A stretch of DNA of 64,000 nucleotides, from positions 310,001 to 374,000 of the forward strand of contig NZ_JACVAI010000001.1 of assembly GCF_014851765.1 (NCBI RefSeq). The letters run 5' to 3'. This document shows, piece after piece, positions 44,424 to 52,369 of this stretch. How positions within the stretch are numbered: the stretch's first letter is position 1; every line of letters starts with the position of its first letter. The DNA is from Pseudomonas sp. PDM04 (GTDB lineage Bacteria > Pseudomonadota > Gammaproteobacteria > Pseudomonadales > Pseudomonadaceae). Position numbers and translations under genes: made by a program. The notes beneath the pieces were generated by a model. It had not been told where the DNA came from and did not search any database. It was given only the letters and a program-made list of their open reading frames with translations.

Positions 44424-45725
44424 TCAGGCAAACAAATCGGCACCCAGCTGGAAGGCGACCCACAGCGCGAGGCCGGTTGCAAAGGCCAGTGCGATATTTT
44501 CAAACAGGTTGTTGCGGTATTGCTTGTCCAGCAACGATTTCTGGTTGGACATGATCAGCAGGCCCAGGGAAATCACCGGCAAGCCAATGATGTTCAACGC
44601 GCTGACACCGATGGTCAGCGTCACGAAGTCCGGCATGCCCGGCAGCGACCAGATCAATGGCGTGACGAGGATGAACAGCATGAACCATTTGTGCATCGGG
44701 TCATGGTGAAACTCCTTGCCGTACTTGGCGCGACGCTTGGGCAGAACGTGCTGGAAGGCATCGGTGATCAACATCGGGAAAGCCGTGGTCTTGCCCGAGA
44801 TACTGGCAAACAGCGTCGCGAACACACCGATGAAAAACACGTACCAGCCGATCGGGCCGAAGTAGATTTCCAGTGCCTTGCCCAGGTCACCCAGGGTTTT
44901 GACCTCGATGCCGTTGGGCCGCAGGATTTCCGCGCCGACGATCCAGATGGCGAGGTTGATGACGATCCCGACGAACACCGCAAACAGCAGGTCGTTGCGT
45001 TGAATGCGCTTGTGTTGTGGTCCGACCCAGCCCTTTTGCCGCATGACGTAAGGATGCACGAAGTTGGCAATCGAACCCGCGACGGCGCCGATGACCGAAA
45101 CCGCCACCAGCAATGCGCCATGCACGCCCTCGTCAGGCGGAATGCTGAAACCGACGGTGCCTTTGATGATGCCGGTGACATCGGGACCGGACATGACGGC
45201 CAGCGCGATGAACGCCAGGGTCATGATCGCCAGCAGCAGCTTCATCACGCCTTCGATCATCGAGTAGATGTTACGCCCGACCAGCATCCAGACCGCCAGC
45301 ACCACCGCCACCGAACAGAGCAGCGGCTGGTCGATCTTGAACAGCATCGCCAGCGACTCCCCCGCGCCCTTGATCATGTAGGCGTTCATCAAGTGGCCCA
45401 TCAGCAGGGCATAGACCAGCATGAACCAGGCGAAGACCGGATTCAGTTGGGCGTAACCTTGCAGGATGGTCATGCCCTGGTTATTGCACAACTGGAAGCG
45501 CGCGATGATGTTGACGATCAGGTATCTCAACAGCAGAGAGACCGCCAACACCCACATCATGGCGTAACCGTAGTTGGCACCGGCCACGGACGACGTGATC
45601 AGGTCACCCGCGCCCAACCACGACAGCACGGCAATGATTCCCGGGCCCAGGAGTTTGAATATTCGTAGAAATCGACTTTGCGCGGGCGCCGCAGCCTGGC
45701 CTTCCACGGAAGGAATGCTGGTCAT
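44424..45725 (-). CDS. Divergent Nramp-like transporter
   Basis: The 433-residue protein has about 11 helices and the Nramp frame GPGIIAVLSWLGAGDLITSS in helix 1 and AGANYGYAMMW. The helix-1 metal motif DPGN of true Nramp transporters reads GAGD here, and the helix-6 MPH motif reads FVHP. Metal transport therefore should not be assumed. I start at ATG 45725 because GGAGAT lies 8-9 bases upstream. It faces the sugar-acid genes (convergent with the dehydrogenase) and has a dyad operator-like sequence before it. Confidence 0.82.
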   Translation of the reverse strand: MTSIPSVEGQAAAPAQSRFLRIFKLLGPGIIAVLSWLGAGDLITSSVAGANYGYAMMWVLAVSLLLRYLIVNIIARFQLCNNQGMTILQGYAQLNPVFAWFMLVYALLMGHLMNAYMIKGAGESLAMLFKIDQPLLCSVAVVLAVWMLVGRNIYSMIEGVMKLLLAIMTLAFIALAVMSGPDVTGIIKGTVGFSIPPDEGVHGALLVAVSVIGAVAGSIANFVHPYVMRQKGWVGPQHKRIQRNDLLFAVFVGIVINLAIWIVGAEILRPNGIEVKTLGDLGKALEIYFGPIGWYVFFIGVFATLFASISGKTTAFPMLITDAFQHVLPKRRAKYGKEFHHDPMHKWFMLFILVTPLIWSLPGMPDFVTLTIGVSALNIIGLPVISLGLLIMSNQKSLLDKQYRNNLFENIALAFATGLALWVAFQLGADLFA

Positions 45726-45779
45726 AGAGTGTATCTCCATTGTTTTTTTTGTGAGAACCCGCGAAGTCGAACACAGTAA

Positions 45780-45793
45780 GTACGATGTCGTAC
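45780..45793. promoter_or_regulatory. Dyad GTACGA-TG-TCGTAC upstream of the Nramp-like gene
   Basis: A perfect 6-bp inverted repeat with 2-base centre lies 55 bases before the start codon, in the gap with the divergent lactonase-like gene. Size and form fit a GntR-type operator; no GntR gene is in the window. Confidence 0.4.
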
Positions 45794-45968
45794 AACACTT
45801 GTTAAAACGAGATTATTTAAAAATATTTCAATTCCTCAACAGCCGTATGGGCTTTTCGTAGTGACACCTGTCTGGCGTTTCTCTCCTGGTTGGCAAAACA
45901 GGCATTGAAGTCCAGCAAGCACAGTCATAGGATGACTGACCACACTCATAACAATAAAAGGTCCCATT

Positions 45969-47102
45969 GTGCGTAAATCCCTCGTCCTGGCCGCTGCCGT
46001 TGTCAGCGGTCTCAGCCTGCAAGCCAATGCCGCTACCTACGCCTATATCTCCAGTCCGGGCGACGGCTTGATCTCCCAATATCGCCTTGACCAGAGCAAC
46101 GGTGCGCTGAGCCTGGTCAATCAGGTCAACGCCGGAGACCAGGTCAACCCGATGGCGATCACGCCTGACGGCAAAGTGTTGTTTGCCGCATTGCGGGTCA
46201 AGCCGTTTCAGGTCCTGGGCTACCGCATTGACCCCAAGAGCGGGCAATTGACGCCGTTGTCCAAGGCCCCACTGGCCCAAAGCATGGCTTACCTGTCGAC
46301 CGACAGGTCCGGGCGTTACCTGCTCGGCGCCTCCTATGGGGCCGACGCCGTTACGGTGCAAGCCATCGACAAGGCCTACCAGCCATCGGACAACATCCTG
46401 AGCTACGCCACCGGGCCACATGCCCATTCGGTGCGCACCGACCCGAGCAATCGTTTCGCCTACACCGGCAACCTGGGTGCAGACCGCGTGCTGCAATATC
46501 GCCTGGATGACCAAACCGGTGCGCTCACCCCCATTGGCAGCGGCTACGTCAGCGTGCCGGCCAACACCGGTCCTCGGCACCTGACCTTTTCCAAAGATGG
46601 CAAATACCTGTACGTGGTCGGCGAGATGAGCGGCACTGTCACGGCCTTTTCAATCAATGACAGCACGGGCGCATTGACCCAGATTGCCGTGGCCAACGGG
46701 ATTCCCGAGCGTTTGAAACTGGCCCACGGCGAAGTGCGCGATGCGCGTAACAACGACCTGAAAGACGACCCGACACCCCGTATCTGGGCGGCGGACTTGC
46801 AGATTTCGCCCGATGGCAAACTGCTGTTCATGACCGAGCGCACCAGCAGCTCGGTGTCGGCGTTCGCGGTCGATACGACCACTGGCGGTTTGCGTTTTCT
46901 GCAGAACTATCCGGTCGAAGAGCAGCAACCGCGCAATATCGCGTTTTCACCCAACGGGCGCTGGTTGCTGGTCACGGGAGAGAAAAGTGCAAAGGTCGGC
47001 ACGTACGCAGTCGGCAGTGAAGGCGCCCTGAAGCGTGTCGGTGAAGCGGCGTCGGGCAAGGGCGCGTTATGGATTGAAGTGTTGCAGACGTCGGTGGAGT
47101 GA
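45969..47102 (+). CDS. Exported lactonase-family seven-bladed propeller (6-phosphogluconolactonase Pgl-like)
   Basis: The 377-residue protein starts at GTG 45969 with AAAGG upstream. A signal peptide (MRKSLVLAAAVVSGLSLQAN, cleavage after ANA) is followed by repeated propeller blades with the recurring pattern SPDGKLLF / DPSNRFAY / SPNGRWLL and the segment GPRHLTFSKDGKYLYVVGE. This is the cytosolic Pgl family fold, here sent to the periplasm. It may open a sugar lactone outside the inner membrane for the neighbouring sugar-acid importer. Confidence 0.85.
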   Translation: MRKSLVLAAAVVSGLSLQANAATYAYISSPGDGLISQYRLDQSNGALSLVNQVNAGDQVNPMAITPDGKVLFAALRVKPFQVLGYRIDPKSGQLTPLSKAPLAQSMAYLSTDRSGRYLLGASYGADAVTVQAIDKAYQPSDNILSYATGPHAHSVRTDPSNRFAYTGNLGADRVLQYRLDDQTGALTPIGSGYVSVPANTGPRHLTFSKDGKYLYVVGEMSGTVTAFSINDSTGALTQIAVANGIPERLKLAHGEVRDARNNDLKDDPTPRIWAADLQISPDGKLLFMTERTSSSVSAFAVDTTTGGLRFLQNYPVEEQQPRNIAFSPNGRWLLVTGEKSAKVGTYAVGSEGALKRVGEAASGKGALWIEVLQTSVE

Positions 47103-47176
47103 TCCTGCACCCCCGTTGCGGCCAGCTCGGGATGGGGGCTGACGCGTTCTCCGACTGAACGCGTCGTCCTTTGGTC

Positions 47177-47200
47177 CATCGCGAGCAGGCTCGCTCCCAC
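47177..47200. repeat. Single REP element
   Basis: ATCGCGAGCAGGCTCGCTCC plus CACA lies between the convergent lactonase-like gene and the nucleobase permease gene. No inverted partner is present. Confidence 0.8.
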
Positions 47201-47216
47201 AGATTCAACGGACTGT

Positions 47217-48737
47217 TCAGGCATGCTCGCTGCTGTTGGCGTGCACCGTTCGCGGTTCGCCATGCCCATGGTCCTCCACCTCGATCACCGGAACCTCCTT
47301 CCCGTCGCAATCGTGCAACTTGCCTTCGCTGAAGTAATCGCCTTCGCGCAACGCGGCCAGGTCCTGGTAGCGCAAGACACGTTCAGTGCCGGCGGCAAAC
47401 ACCGATTGTTGGTCCGAGTTACCGGCGGTGAGGTGGTTGAAGGTCAGGTTCAGCACAATCGCCATGATCGCCGAGGAACTGATACCCGAATGAAAGATCG
47501 TGGCAAACCAGCTCGGGAAGTGGTCGTAAAAATTCGGGGCGGCGATGGGAATCATGCCGAAGCCGATGGAGGTGGCGACGATGATCAGGTTGACGTTGTT
47601 GCGATAGTCGACCTTGGACAACGTGCGAATGCCGCTGGCCGCCACCGTGCCGAACAGCACGATCCCGGCCCCGCCCAGTACCGAAGTCGGTACAGCGGCG
47701 ATGACCCGGCCCATGAATGGCAACAGGCCAAGGATCACCAGGAACAGGCCGCCGGTGGCGACCACGTAGCGACTCTTGATGCCGGTGACCGCCACCAGCC
47801 CGACGTTCTGGGCAAAGGCGCTCTGGGTGAACGACCCGAAGATCGGCGCGATCATGCTCGACAGCATGTCGGCACGCAGGCCATTGCCCAGGCGTTTGGA
47901 GTCAACCTTGGTGCCGATGATTTCACCGACGGCCAGGATGTCCGCTGAGGTCTCCACCAGCGTCACCATGACCACGATGCACATCGACAGGATCGCGGCG
48001 AAGTGAAACGTCGGCATGCCGAAGTGGAACGGCGTCGGGAAGCCGAACATCGGGCCCTGGGTGACGGACGAGAAGTCCGCCATGCCGAGGAACAGCGCAA
48101 TGATCGTCCCGATGACCATCGCCAGCAGGATCGACAAACGGGAAATGGTCGCGCTGCCGATCTTGCTCAGCAACAACACCAGCACCAGTGTTACTGCCGC
48201 CAGACCGATGTTCGCCATGCTGCCAAAATCCGCTGCGTGGCTGTTGCCACCCATGGCCCAGCGTGCGGCCACCGGCATCAGCGTCAAGCCGATGGTGGTG
48301 ATCACGATGCCCGTGACCAGGGGCGGGAAGAACCGGGTAATTCGCGAAAACACCGGTGTGATCAACAAGCCGATCAGTGACGCCGCGATGACCGCCCCCA
48401 GGATCGATTGGAAGCCGCCCTCCCCCCCACTGCTGACAATCGCCACCATGGTCGCGACACCCGAGAACGACACCCCCTGCACCAGCGGCAACTGACAACC
48501 GAAGAACGGCAGGCCGAGGGTCTGCAGCAATGTCGCCAGCCCTCCCGCAAACAATGAAGCAGCAATCAACAAACCAATGTCCGCCGGTGTGAGCCCGGCC
48601 GCCTGGCCGATGATCAACGGCACCGCGACGATACCGCCATACATGGTCAGGACATGTTGCAGGCCGTAAGCCATATTCGCGCCGACCCCGAGGTTTTCGT
48701 CCTCGGGCCGTTGGTGTGAAACATGGGGCGTTTTCAT
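47217..48737 (-). CDS. NCS2-family nucleobase:cation symporter (xanthine/urate or uracil permease)
   Basis: The 506-residue protein has about 14 helices. Family motifs include QHVLTMYGGIVAVPLIIG in the first helix, CQLPLVQGVSF, the signature TQNVG-like FAQNVGLVAVTGIKSRYVV and GSFTQSAF. The pattern fits the purine (xanthine/urate) branch better than UraA. A perfect GTTGTATACAAC-type palindrome stands about 70 bases before the start. No purine catabolic gene is adjacent. Confidence 0.9.
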   Translation of the reverse strand: MKTPHVSHQRPEDENLGVGANMAYGLQHVLTMYGGIVAVPLIIGQAAGLTPADIGLLIAASLFAGGLATLLQTLGLPFFGCQLPLVQGVSFSGVATMVAIVSSGGEGGFQSILGAVIAASLIGLLITPVFSRITRFFPPLVTGIVITTIGLTLMPVAARWAMGGNSHAADFGSMANIGLAAVTLVLVLLLSKIGSATISRLSILLAMVIGTIIALFLGMADFSSVTQGPMFGFPTPFHFGMPTFHFAAILSMCIVVMVTLVETSADILAVGEIIGTKVDSKRLGNGLRADMLSSMIAPIFGSFTQSAFAQNVGLVAVTGIKSRYVVATGGLFLVILGLLPFMGRVIAAVPTSVLGGAGIVLFGTVAASGIRTLSKVDYRNNVNLIIVATSIGFGMIPIAAPNFYDHFPSWFATIFHSGISSSAIMAIVLNLTFNHLTAGNSDQQSVFAAGTERVLRYQDLAALREGDYFSEGKLHDCDGKEVPVIEVEDHGHGEPRTVHANSSEHA

Positions 48738-48771
48738 GATTGGGGGGTTCCCTGGTTTTTGTTATGCGCAC

Positions 48772-48818
48772 ACTGTATGCAACACAACAGACAAATGTCC
48801 ATAGAGTTGTATACAACT
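48772..48818. promoter_or_regulatory. Operator palindrome upstream of the nucleobase permease
   Basis: AGTTGTATACAACT (48805-48818) is a perfect 14-base palindrome of the TTGTATACAA type used by GntR-family repressors. A poorer copy, ACTGTATGCAAC, lies at 48772-48783, between it and the start codon. Confidence 0.5.
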
Positions 48819-49126
48819 TGCCAGTCAGATTATGGACACAGGTTCATGATTTCCTGCCGCATCCACTCCGCGCACCTCAATAAACCTTGCCATTCACCAC
48901 CTCGAGACTGCGCTTCTCGCCCGCCAGTCTTTTTCAAATACGGCGACAGACGGCAACGCTGGCGCATTTTCTATACATATAAAGTCTGCATAACGATCTC
49001 ATTCGACATTCAGTTCGACAAAAGCAAGAACGCGGCCAATAACTTCAAGCATCGCAGCGTCAGCCTCCCGAGACAGAGGCGGTGTTCGGTGAGAGCTAGC
49101 GTCGCCGCTACCTGGAGGCTTGAGCA
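48819..49126. other. Intergenic stretch before the BrnA-like gene
   Basis: I see no gene in these 308 bases, and in particular no BrnT-like toxin frame. A ribosome site TGGAGG for the next gene lies at its right end. Confidence 0.5.
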
Positions 49127-49444
49127 ATGAAGGATCAATACGACTTCAGCAACGCCGGGCGGGGGGCCGTTGCTTGCGGCAAGGGCAAGACACGCATCAC
49201 CATCATGCTGGACGAAGCGGTGATCGAGGCGGCTCGCACGCTCGCGGAAACCGAGGGCTATGGCTACCAGACAGTGATCAACAACACGCTTCGCCACGCC
49301 TTGCTCAGTAAAACGGGCCAATCCGCAGGATCGGCACAGCTCAAAAAAGGCATCACGGCCTCAGACCTGAAAACCCTGGAGAAAAAGCTGCTGGACGCCG
49401 TCAGCGAAATCCAGCAATTGATGGAAGCTGACGTTCGTCCCTGA
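49127..49444 (+). CDS. BrnA-like ribbon-helix-helix antitoxin, without visible toxin partner
   Basis: The 105-residue protein begins MKDQYDFSNAGRG and has KTRITIMLDEAVIEAARTLA followed by GYGYQTVINNTLRHALL. The YDFS...G start, the KTRITI..D strand and the GYQT-x-IN-x-xLR helix match BrnA/CopG antitoxins, which bind DNA and neutralise a BrnT RNase encoded just upstream. No BrnT gene lies upstream; the next gene on the left is a permease 390 bases away on the other strand. It may be an orphan regulator. GGAGG lies 9 bases before the ATG. Confidence 0.7.
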   Translation: MKDQYDFSNAGRGAVACGKGKTRITIMLDEAVIEAARTLAETEGYGYQTVINNTLRHALLSKTGQSAGSAQLKKGITASDLKTLEKKLLDAVSEIQQLMEADVRP

Positions 49445-49453
49445 GCGAATCAG

Positions 49454-50296
49454 TCAATCGAAGGTGCCCTGGCTGGACTCGATCAACCGTCCAAGCACCT
49501 GCTTCAAATGTTCACTTGCGGGCACCTGGATGCCGAACTCGCTCTCCAACAGTGCAACCAGCTCTTCGACATCCGCGACCTGGCGCCGCTCGCTGTCGCG
49601 GCCGATCCGGTGGACCGCGAAACTGCCATTGTTCAACGTGCGCCGCCACCCTTCTCCGGTCCGCGCCACCATCAGCCTCTGGGCAAATGAGGAGTCGGGA
49701 GAGGTCGAGACGTACCAGTTGCCGACCGCGTAATCGATGTCTTCCTGGCGCTGCAGGTCGAAGATGTACATCGGCCGCCATTCACCGTCGACCTTGGCGC
49801 GCAACGTGTAGCCGTCCACATGCTGCTCGATGCGATAGGGCTCATGGGGCGTGGACTGTTCAGCGCACGTATCGAGCAGCAATGGCGCCGTGGGCACCAT
49901 GCCGCCGAAACCGACATCGGTGATATAGCGCACGTCGTCCAGGGTGACCAGGCTCAGGCGATGGGTACGCGCCGTCCATGCGCCTTCCGGTTGGCCCATG
50001 ACCACGCGCCCGGAGATTCCGTGAGCGTTGAAGCCCAGTTGCTGAAGCAGGCAAAGAAACAGCTTGTTGAGTTCGTAACAGTAACCGCCGCGTGCCTGGT
50101 GCAGGACCTTCTGCTCGATGGAGGCCAGGTCGATGAGCACCGGCTCGCCCGACAATGTCGTGAGGTTTTCGAACGCAAAGGCACCGGTATGACGCCGTTG
50201 CAGTTGGCGCAGGGTTTCCAGGGTCGGTGGCGGGGCCGTGTCGAACCCCAGACGTTGCAGGTACAACGCGAGGTTGCTCGGGCGTATCTCACTCAT
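49454..50296 (-). CDS. nat: Arylamine N-acetyltransferase
   Basis: NAT enzymes move acetyl from acetyl-CoA to arylamines and hydrazines. The 280-residue protein has the full catalytic triad: C73 in RGGYCYELN, H112 in ARTHRLSL and D127 in YITDVGFGG. FENLTTLSG near residue 42 is the usual family block. I start at ATG 50296 (MSEIRPSN), which gives standard length. It converges with the BrnA-like gene. Confidence 0.95.
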   Translation of the reverse strand: MSEIRPSNLALYLQRLGFDTAPPPTLETLRQLQRRHTGAFAFENLTTLSGEPVLIDLASIEQKVLHQARGGYCYELNKLFLCLLQQLGFNAHGISGRVVMGQPEGAWTARTHRLSLVTLDDVRYITDVGFGGMVPTAPLLLDTCAEQSTPHEPYRIEQHVDGYTLRAKVDGEWRPMYIFDLQRQEDIDYAVGNWYVSTSPDSSFAQRLMVARTGEGWRRTLNNGSFAVHRIGRDSERRQVADVEELVALLESEFGIQVPASEHLKQVLGRLIESSQGTFD

Positions 50297-50386
50297 TGCT
50301 CGTTCCTTATGCGCGGCGATGGCGCCATGTATAAGGGAAAAAGCGCGGCAACCGACAATTGATTTCGCCAATTGCCTCCACGACCA

Positions 50387-51181
50387 TCAGCGTCGCTTGC
50401 GCGAGCTCAGTTGAATCCAGGTCGGGGCATGGTCGCTGGCGTGCGGTTCATTACGCACCCAGGCATCGACACCGGCCTCCTGCAGATAAGGACTCAGCGC
50501 CGGATTGAGCAGCAGATGGTCAATGCGAAGCCCGGAATTTTTCTGCCAGTGCTGTCGGAAATAGTCCCAGAAGGTGTACAGCCGATCCTCGGGATACAGA
50601 TGGCGCAGGGCGTCGGTCCAGCCCTGATCCAGCAATCGTTGATAGCACTCGCGGCTTTGCGGTTGCAGCAGCGCGTCCTTGAGCCAGGACCGCGGGTTGT
50701 AGATATCCAGGTCAGTCGGCACCACGTTGTAATCGCCGGCCAGCACCACCGGGTGCTCGCTGCGCTGCAGGTCCCTGGCGTAAGCGATCAGCCGCTCGAA
50801 CCAGGCCAGCTTGTAGTCGAACTTCGGGCCCGGCTGCGGATTGCCGTTGGGCAGGTACAAACACCCCACCAGCACCCCATGCACCGCTGCTTCGAGATAG
50901 CGGCTGTGGGTGTCGCTGTCGTCACCCGGCAGACCGCGCCGGCTCTCCAGGGGCTGCGCATCCCGCGCCAGGATCGCCACCCCGTTCCACGACGATTGCC
51001 CCTGCCAGATCGCACCGTAACCGGCCTTCTCGAGTTCGGCCGCCGGGAACGCGCTGTCCACCGACTTGAGCTCCTGCAAACACGCGATGTCCGGCTTCTC
51101 CCGCTCCAGCCAGGCCAGCAGGTTGGGCAGCCGGGCGCGCATGCCATTGACGTTGAACGTTGCGATTCGCAATTGCTTCAT
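50387..51181 (-). CDS. xthA: Exodeoxyribonuclease III family AP endonuclease
   Basis: The 264-residue protein begins MKQLRIATFNVNGMRARLPN and has the Mg2+ glutamate in LQELKSVD, AGDYNVVPTDLDIYNP and the catalytic SDHAPTWIQL near the end. XthA cleaves abasic sites and has 3'-5' exonuclease activity. I start at ATG 51181; upstream in-frame codons look like leader. It is divergent from a GNAT gene. Confidence 0.93.
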   Translation of the reverse strand: MKQLRIATFNVNGMRARLPNLLAWLEREKPDIACLQELKSVDSAFPAAELEKAGYGAIWQGQSSWNGVAILARDAQPLESRRGLPGDDSDTHSRYLEAAVHGVLVGCLYLPNGNPQPGPKFDYKLAWFERLIAYARDLQRSEHPVVLAGDYNVVPTDLDIYNPRSWLKDALLQPQSRECYQRLLDQGWTDALRHLYPEDRLYTFWDYFRQHWQKNSGLRIDHLLLNPALSPYLQEAGVDAWVRNEPHASDHAPTWIQLSSRKRR

Positions 51182-51307
51182 GGACCAGCGCTCCGTACAA
51201 GGGTGTTGTGCGTGTGACATCCTTGCCTTGCGCGGGTTGCGTTGGCGATTGCCAACGAGGCGTAATAGGCACCCTTACTCAACTGATCCGCCGAGAAAGA
51301 ACACCTG

Positions 51308-51895
51308 ATGGATATCACCCTGCAAGGCCACGGAATCAACCTGCGCCCGCTGCAATACCGCGATGCCGAAGCCCTGGTCCACGCCGCGTCCGATGGCGAA
51401 CTGTGGAACCTGACCGTCACCGTCGTGCCCTCCCCGACCACCGTCGACAGCTACCTGAAAAAAGCCCTCGACGGCCGGGATGCCGGCACGGTTCTGCCTT
51501 TCGCCATCGTGCTGAACGACACAGGCGAAGTGATCGGCTCGACGCGGTTCTGGAAGATAGACCGGCTCAACCGCAAGCTCGAAATCGGCAGCACCTGGAT
51601 CTCGGTCCGCTGGCAGAAAACCTTCGTCAACACCGAAGCCAAATACCTGATGTTGCGACACGCCTTCGAGGCACTGGGCTGCGTACGGGTGCAATTCACC
51701 ACCGACGAAAACAACCAGAAATCCCGCAACGCCATTCTCAGGCTCGGGGCGCAGCAGGAAGGCATCGTGCGCCACGAGCGCATCATGCCGGATGGTCGCA
51801 AGCGCAACTCCGTAAGATTCAGCATCATTGACGACGAATGGCCGCAGGTCCGGCAGACACTCGAACACAAACTCAGGGAGGGCACGGCCCGCTGA
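51308..51895 (+). CDS. GNAT-family N-acetyltransferase (RimJ/RimL-like)
   Basis: The 195-residue protein has the RimJ-type N-terminus (LRPLQYRDAEALVHAASDGE), the strand GEVIGSTRFWKID and the acetyl-CoA loop region containing WQKTFVNTEAKYLMLRHAFE, ending in RNAILRLGAQQEGIVRHERI. Such proteins acetylate protein N-termini or small molecules; no target can be named. It is divergent from xthA. Confidence 0.87.
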   Translation: MDITLQGHGINLRPLQYRDAEALVHAASDGELWNLTVTVVPSPTTVDSYLKKALDGRDAGTVLPFAIVLNDTGEVIGSTRFWKIDRLNRKLEIGSTWISVRWQKTFVNTEAKYLMLRHAFEALGCVRVQFTTDENNQKSRNAILRLGAQQEGIVRHERIMPDGRKRNSVRFSIIDDEWPQVRQTLEHKLREGTAR

Positions 51896-51987
51896 CCGGT
51901 GATGACCGCTCGTCGTCCAACCGGCACCAACTTCCCGCCCCCTCACACCAACATCAGGTACCGACTCATCTTTGGGAGACGCACTTG

Positions 51988-52323
51988 ATGAACATCAAAC
52001 TCACTTCATTATTGCTGGCGAGTCTGTTGGCCACCTCGGCGACCGCCTATGCAGCCAGCGGTGACGGCGCGGATGCCAGCGGCACCAAATCCGGATCCAC
52101 AGGCGGATCGACCATGGCGCCCAACAACAACCCAGGCGAACCGTCCGGTGGCAACAACGGCGGCGGTGCTGAGGGCAAGGGCAACAATGGCGGCGCGGGC
52201 ACCTCAGGCGGCAGCTCAGGCGGAACGGGCGGAACCGGGGGCGCCAGTGGCTCGGGCGCAGGTGGTGGCACCGGGGCGTCAGGTGGTGGGACCGGTGGTG
52301 CCGGAGGCGGCACCGGCAACTGA
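51988..52323 (+). CDS. Small glycine-rich exported protein
   Basis: The 111-residue product has a signal peptide (MNIKLTSLLLASLLATSATA, cleaved near AYA-A) and a mature part made almost wholly of Gly, Ser, Ala, Asn and Thr in GG-containing short repeats, without aromatic residues or cysteine. I start at ATG 51988 with GGGAGA upstream; the longer frame reads through the previous gene. It looks secreted or surface-exposed and intrinsically disordered. No function is known to me. A terminator follows. Confidence 0.7.
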   Translation: MNIKLTSLLLASLLATSATAYAASGDGADASGTKSGSTGGSTMAPNNNPGEPSGGNNGGGAEGKGNNGGAGTSGGSSGGTGGTGGASGSGAGGGTGASGGGTGGAGGGTGN

Positions 52324-52331
52324 TCGCACAA

Positions 52332-52362
52332 AAGCCCCCGTGTTACACGAGTGCGGGGGCTT
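52332..52362. terminator. Terminator after the glycine-rich gene
   Basis: AAGCCCCCG, a short loop and CGGGGGCTT form a symmetrical hairpin between converging genes. T runs are short. Confidence 0.65.
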
Positions 52363-52369
52363 GCGCGTC

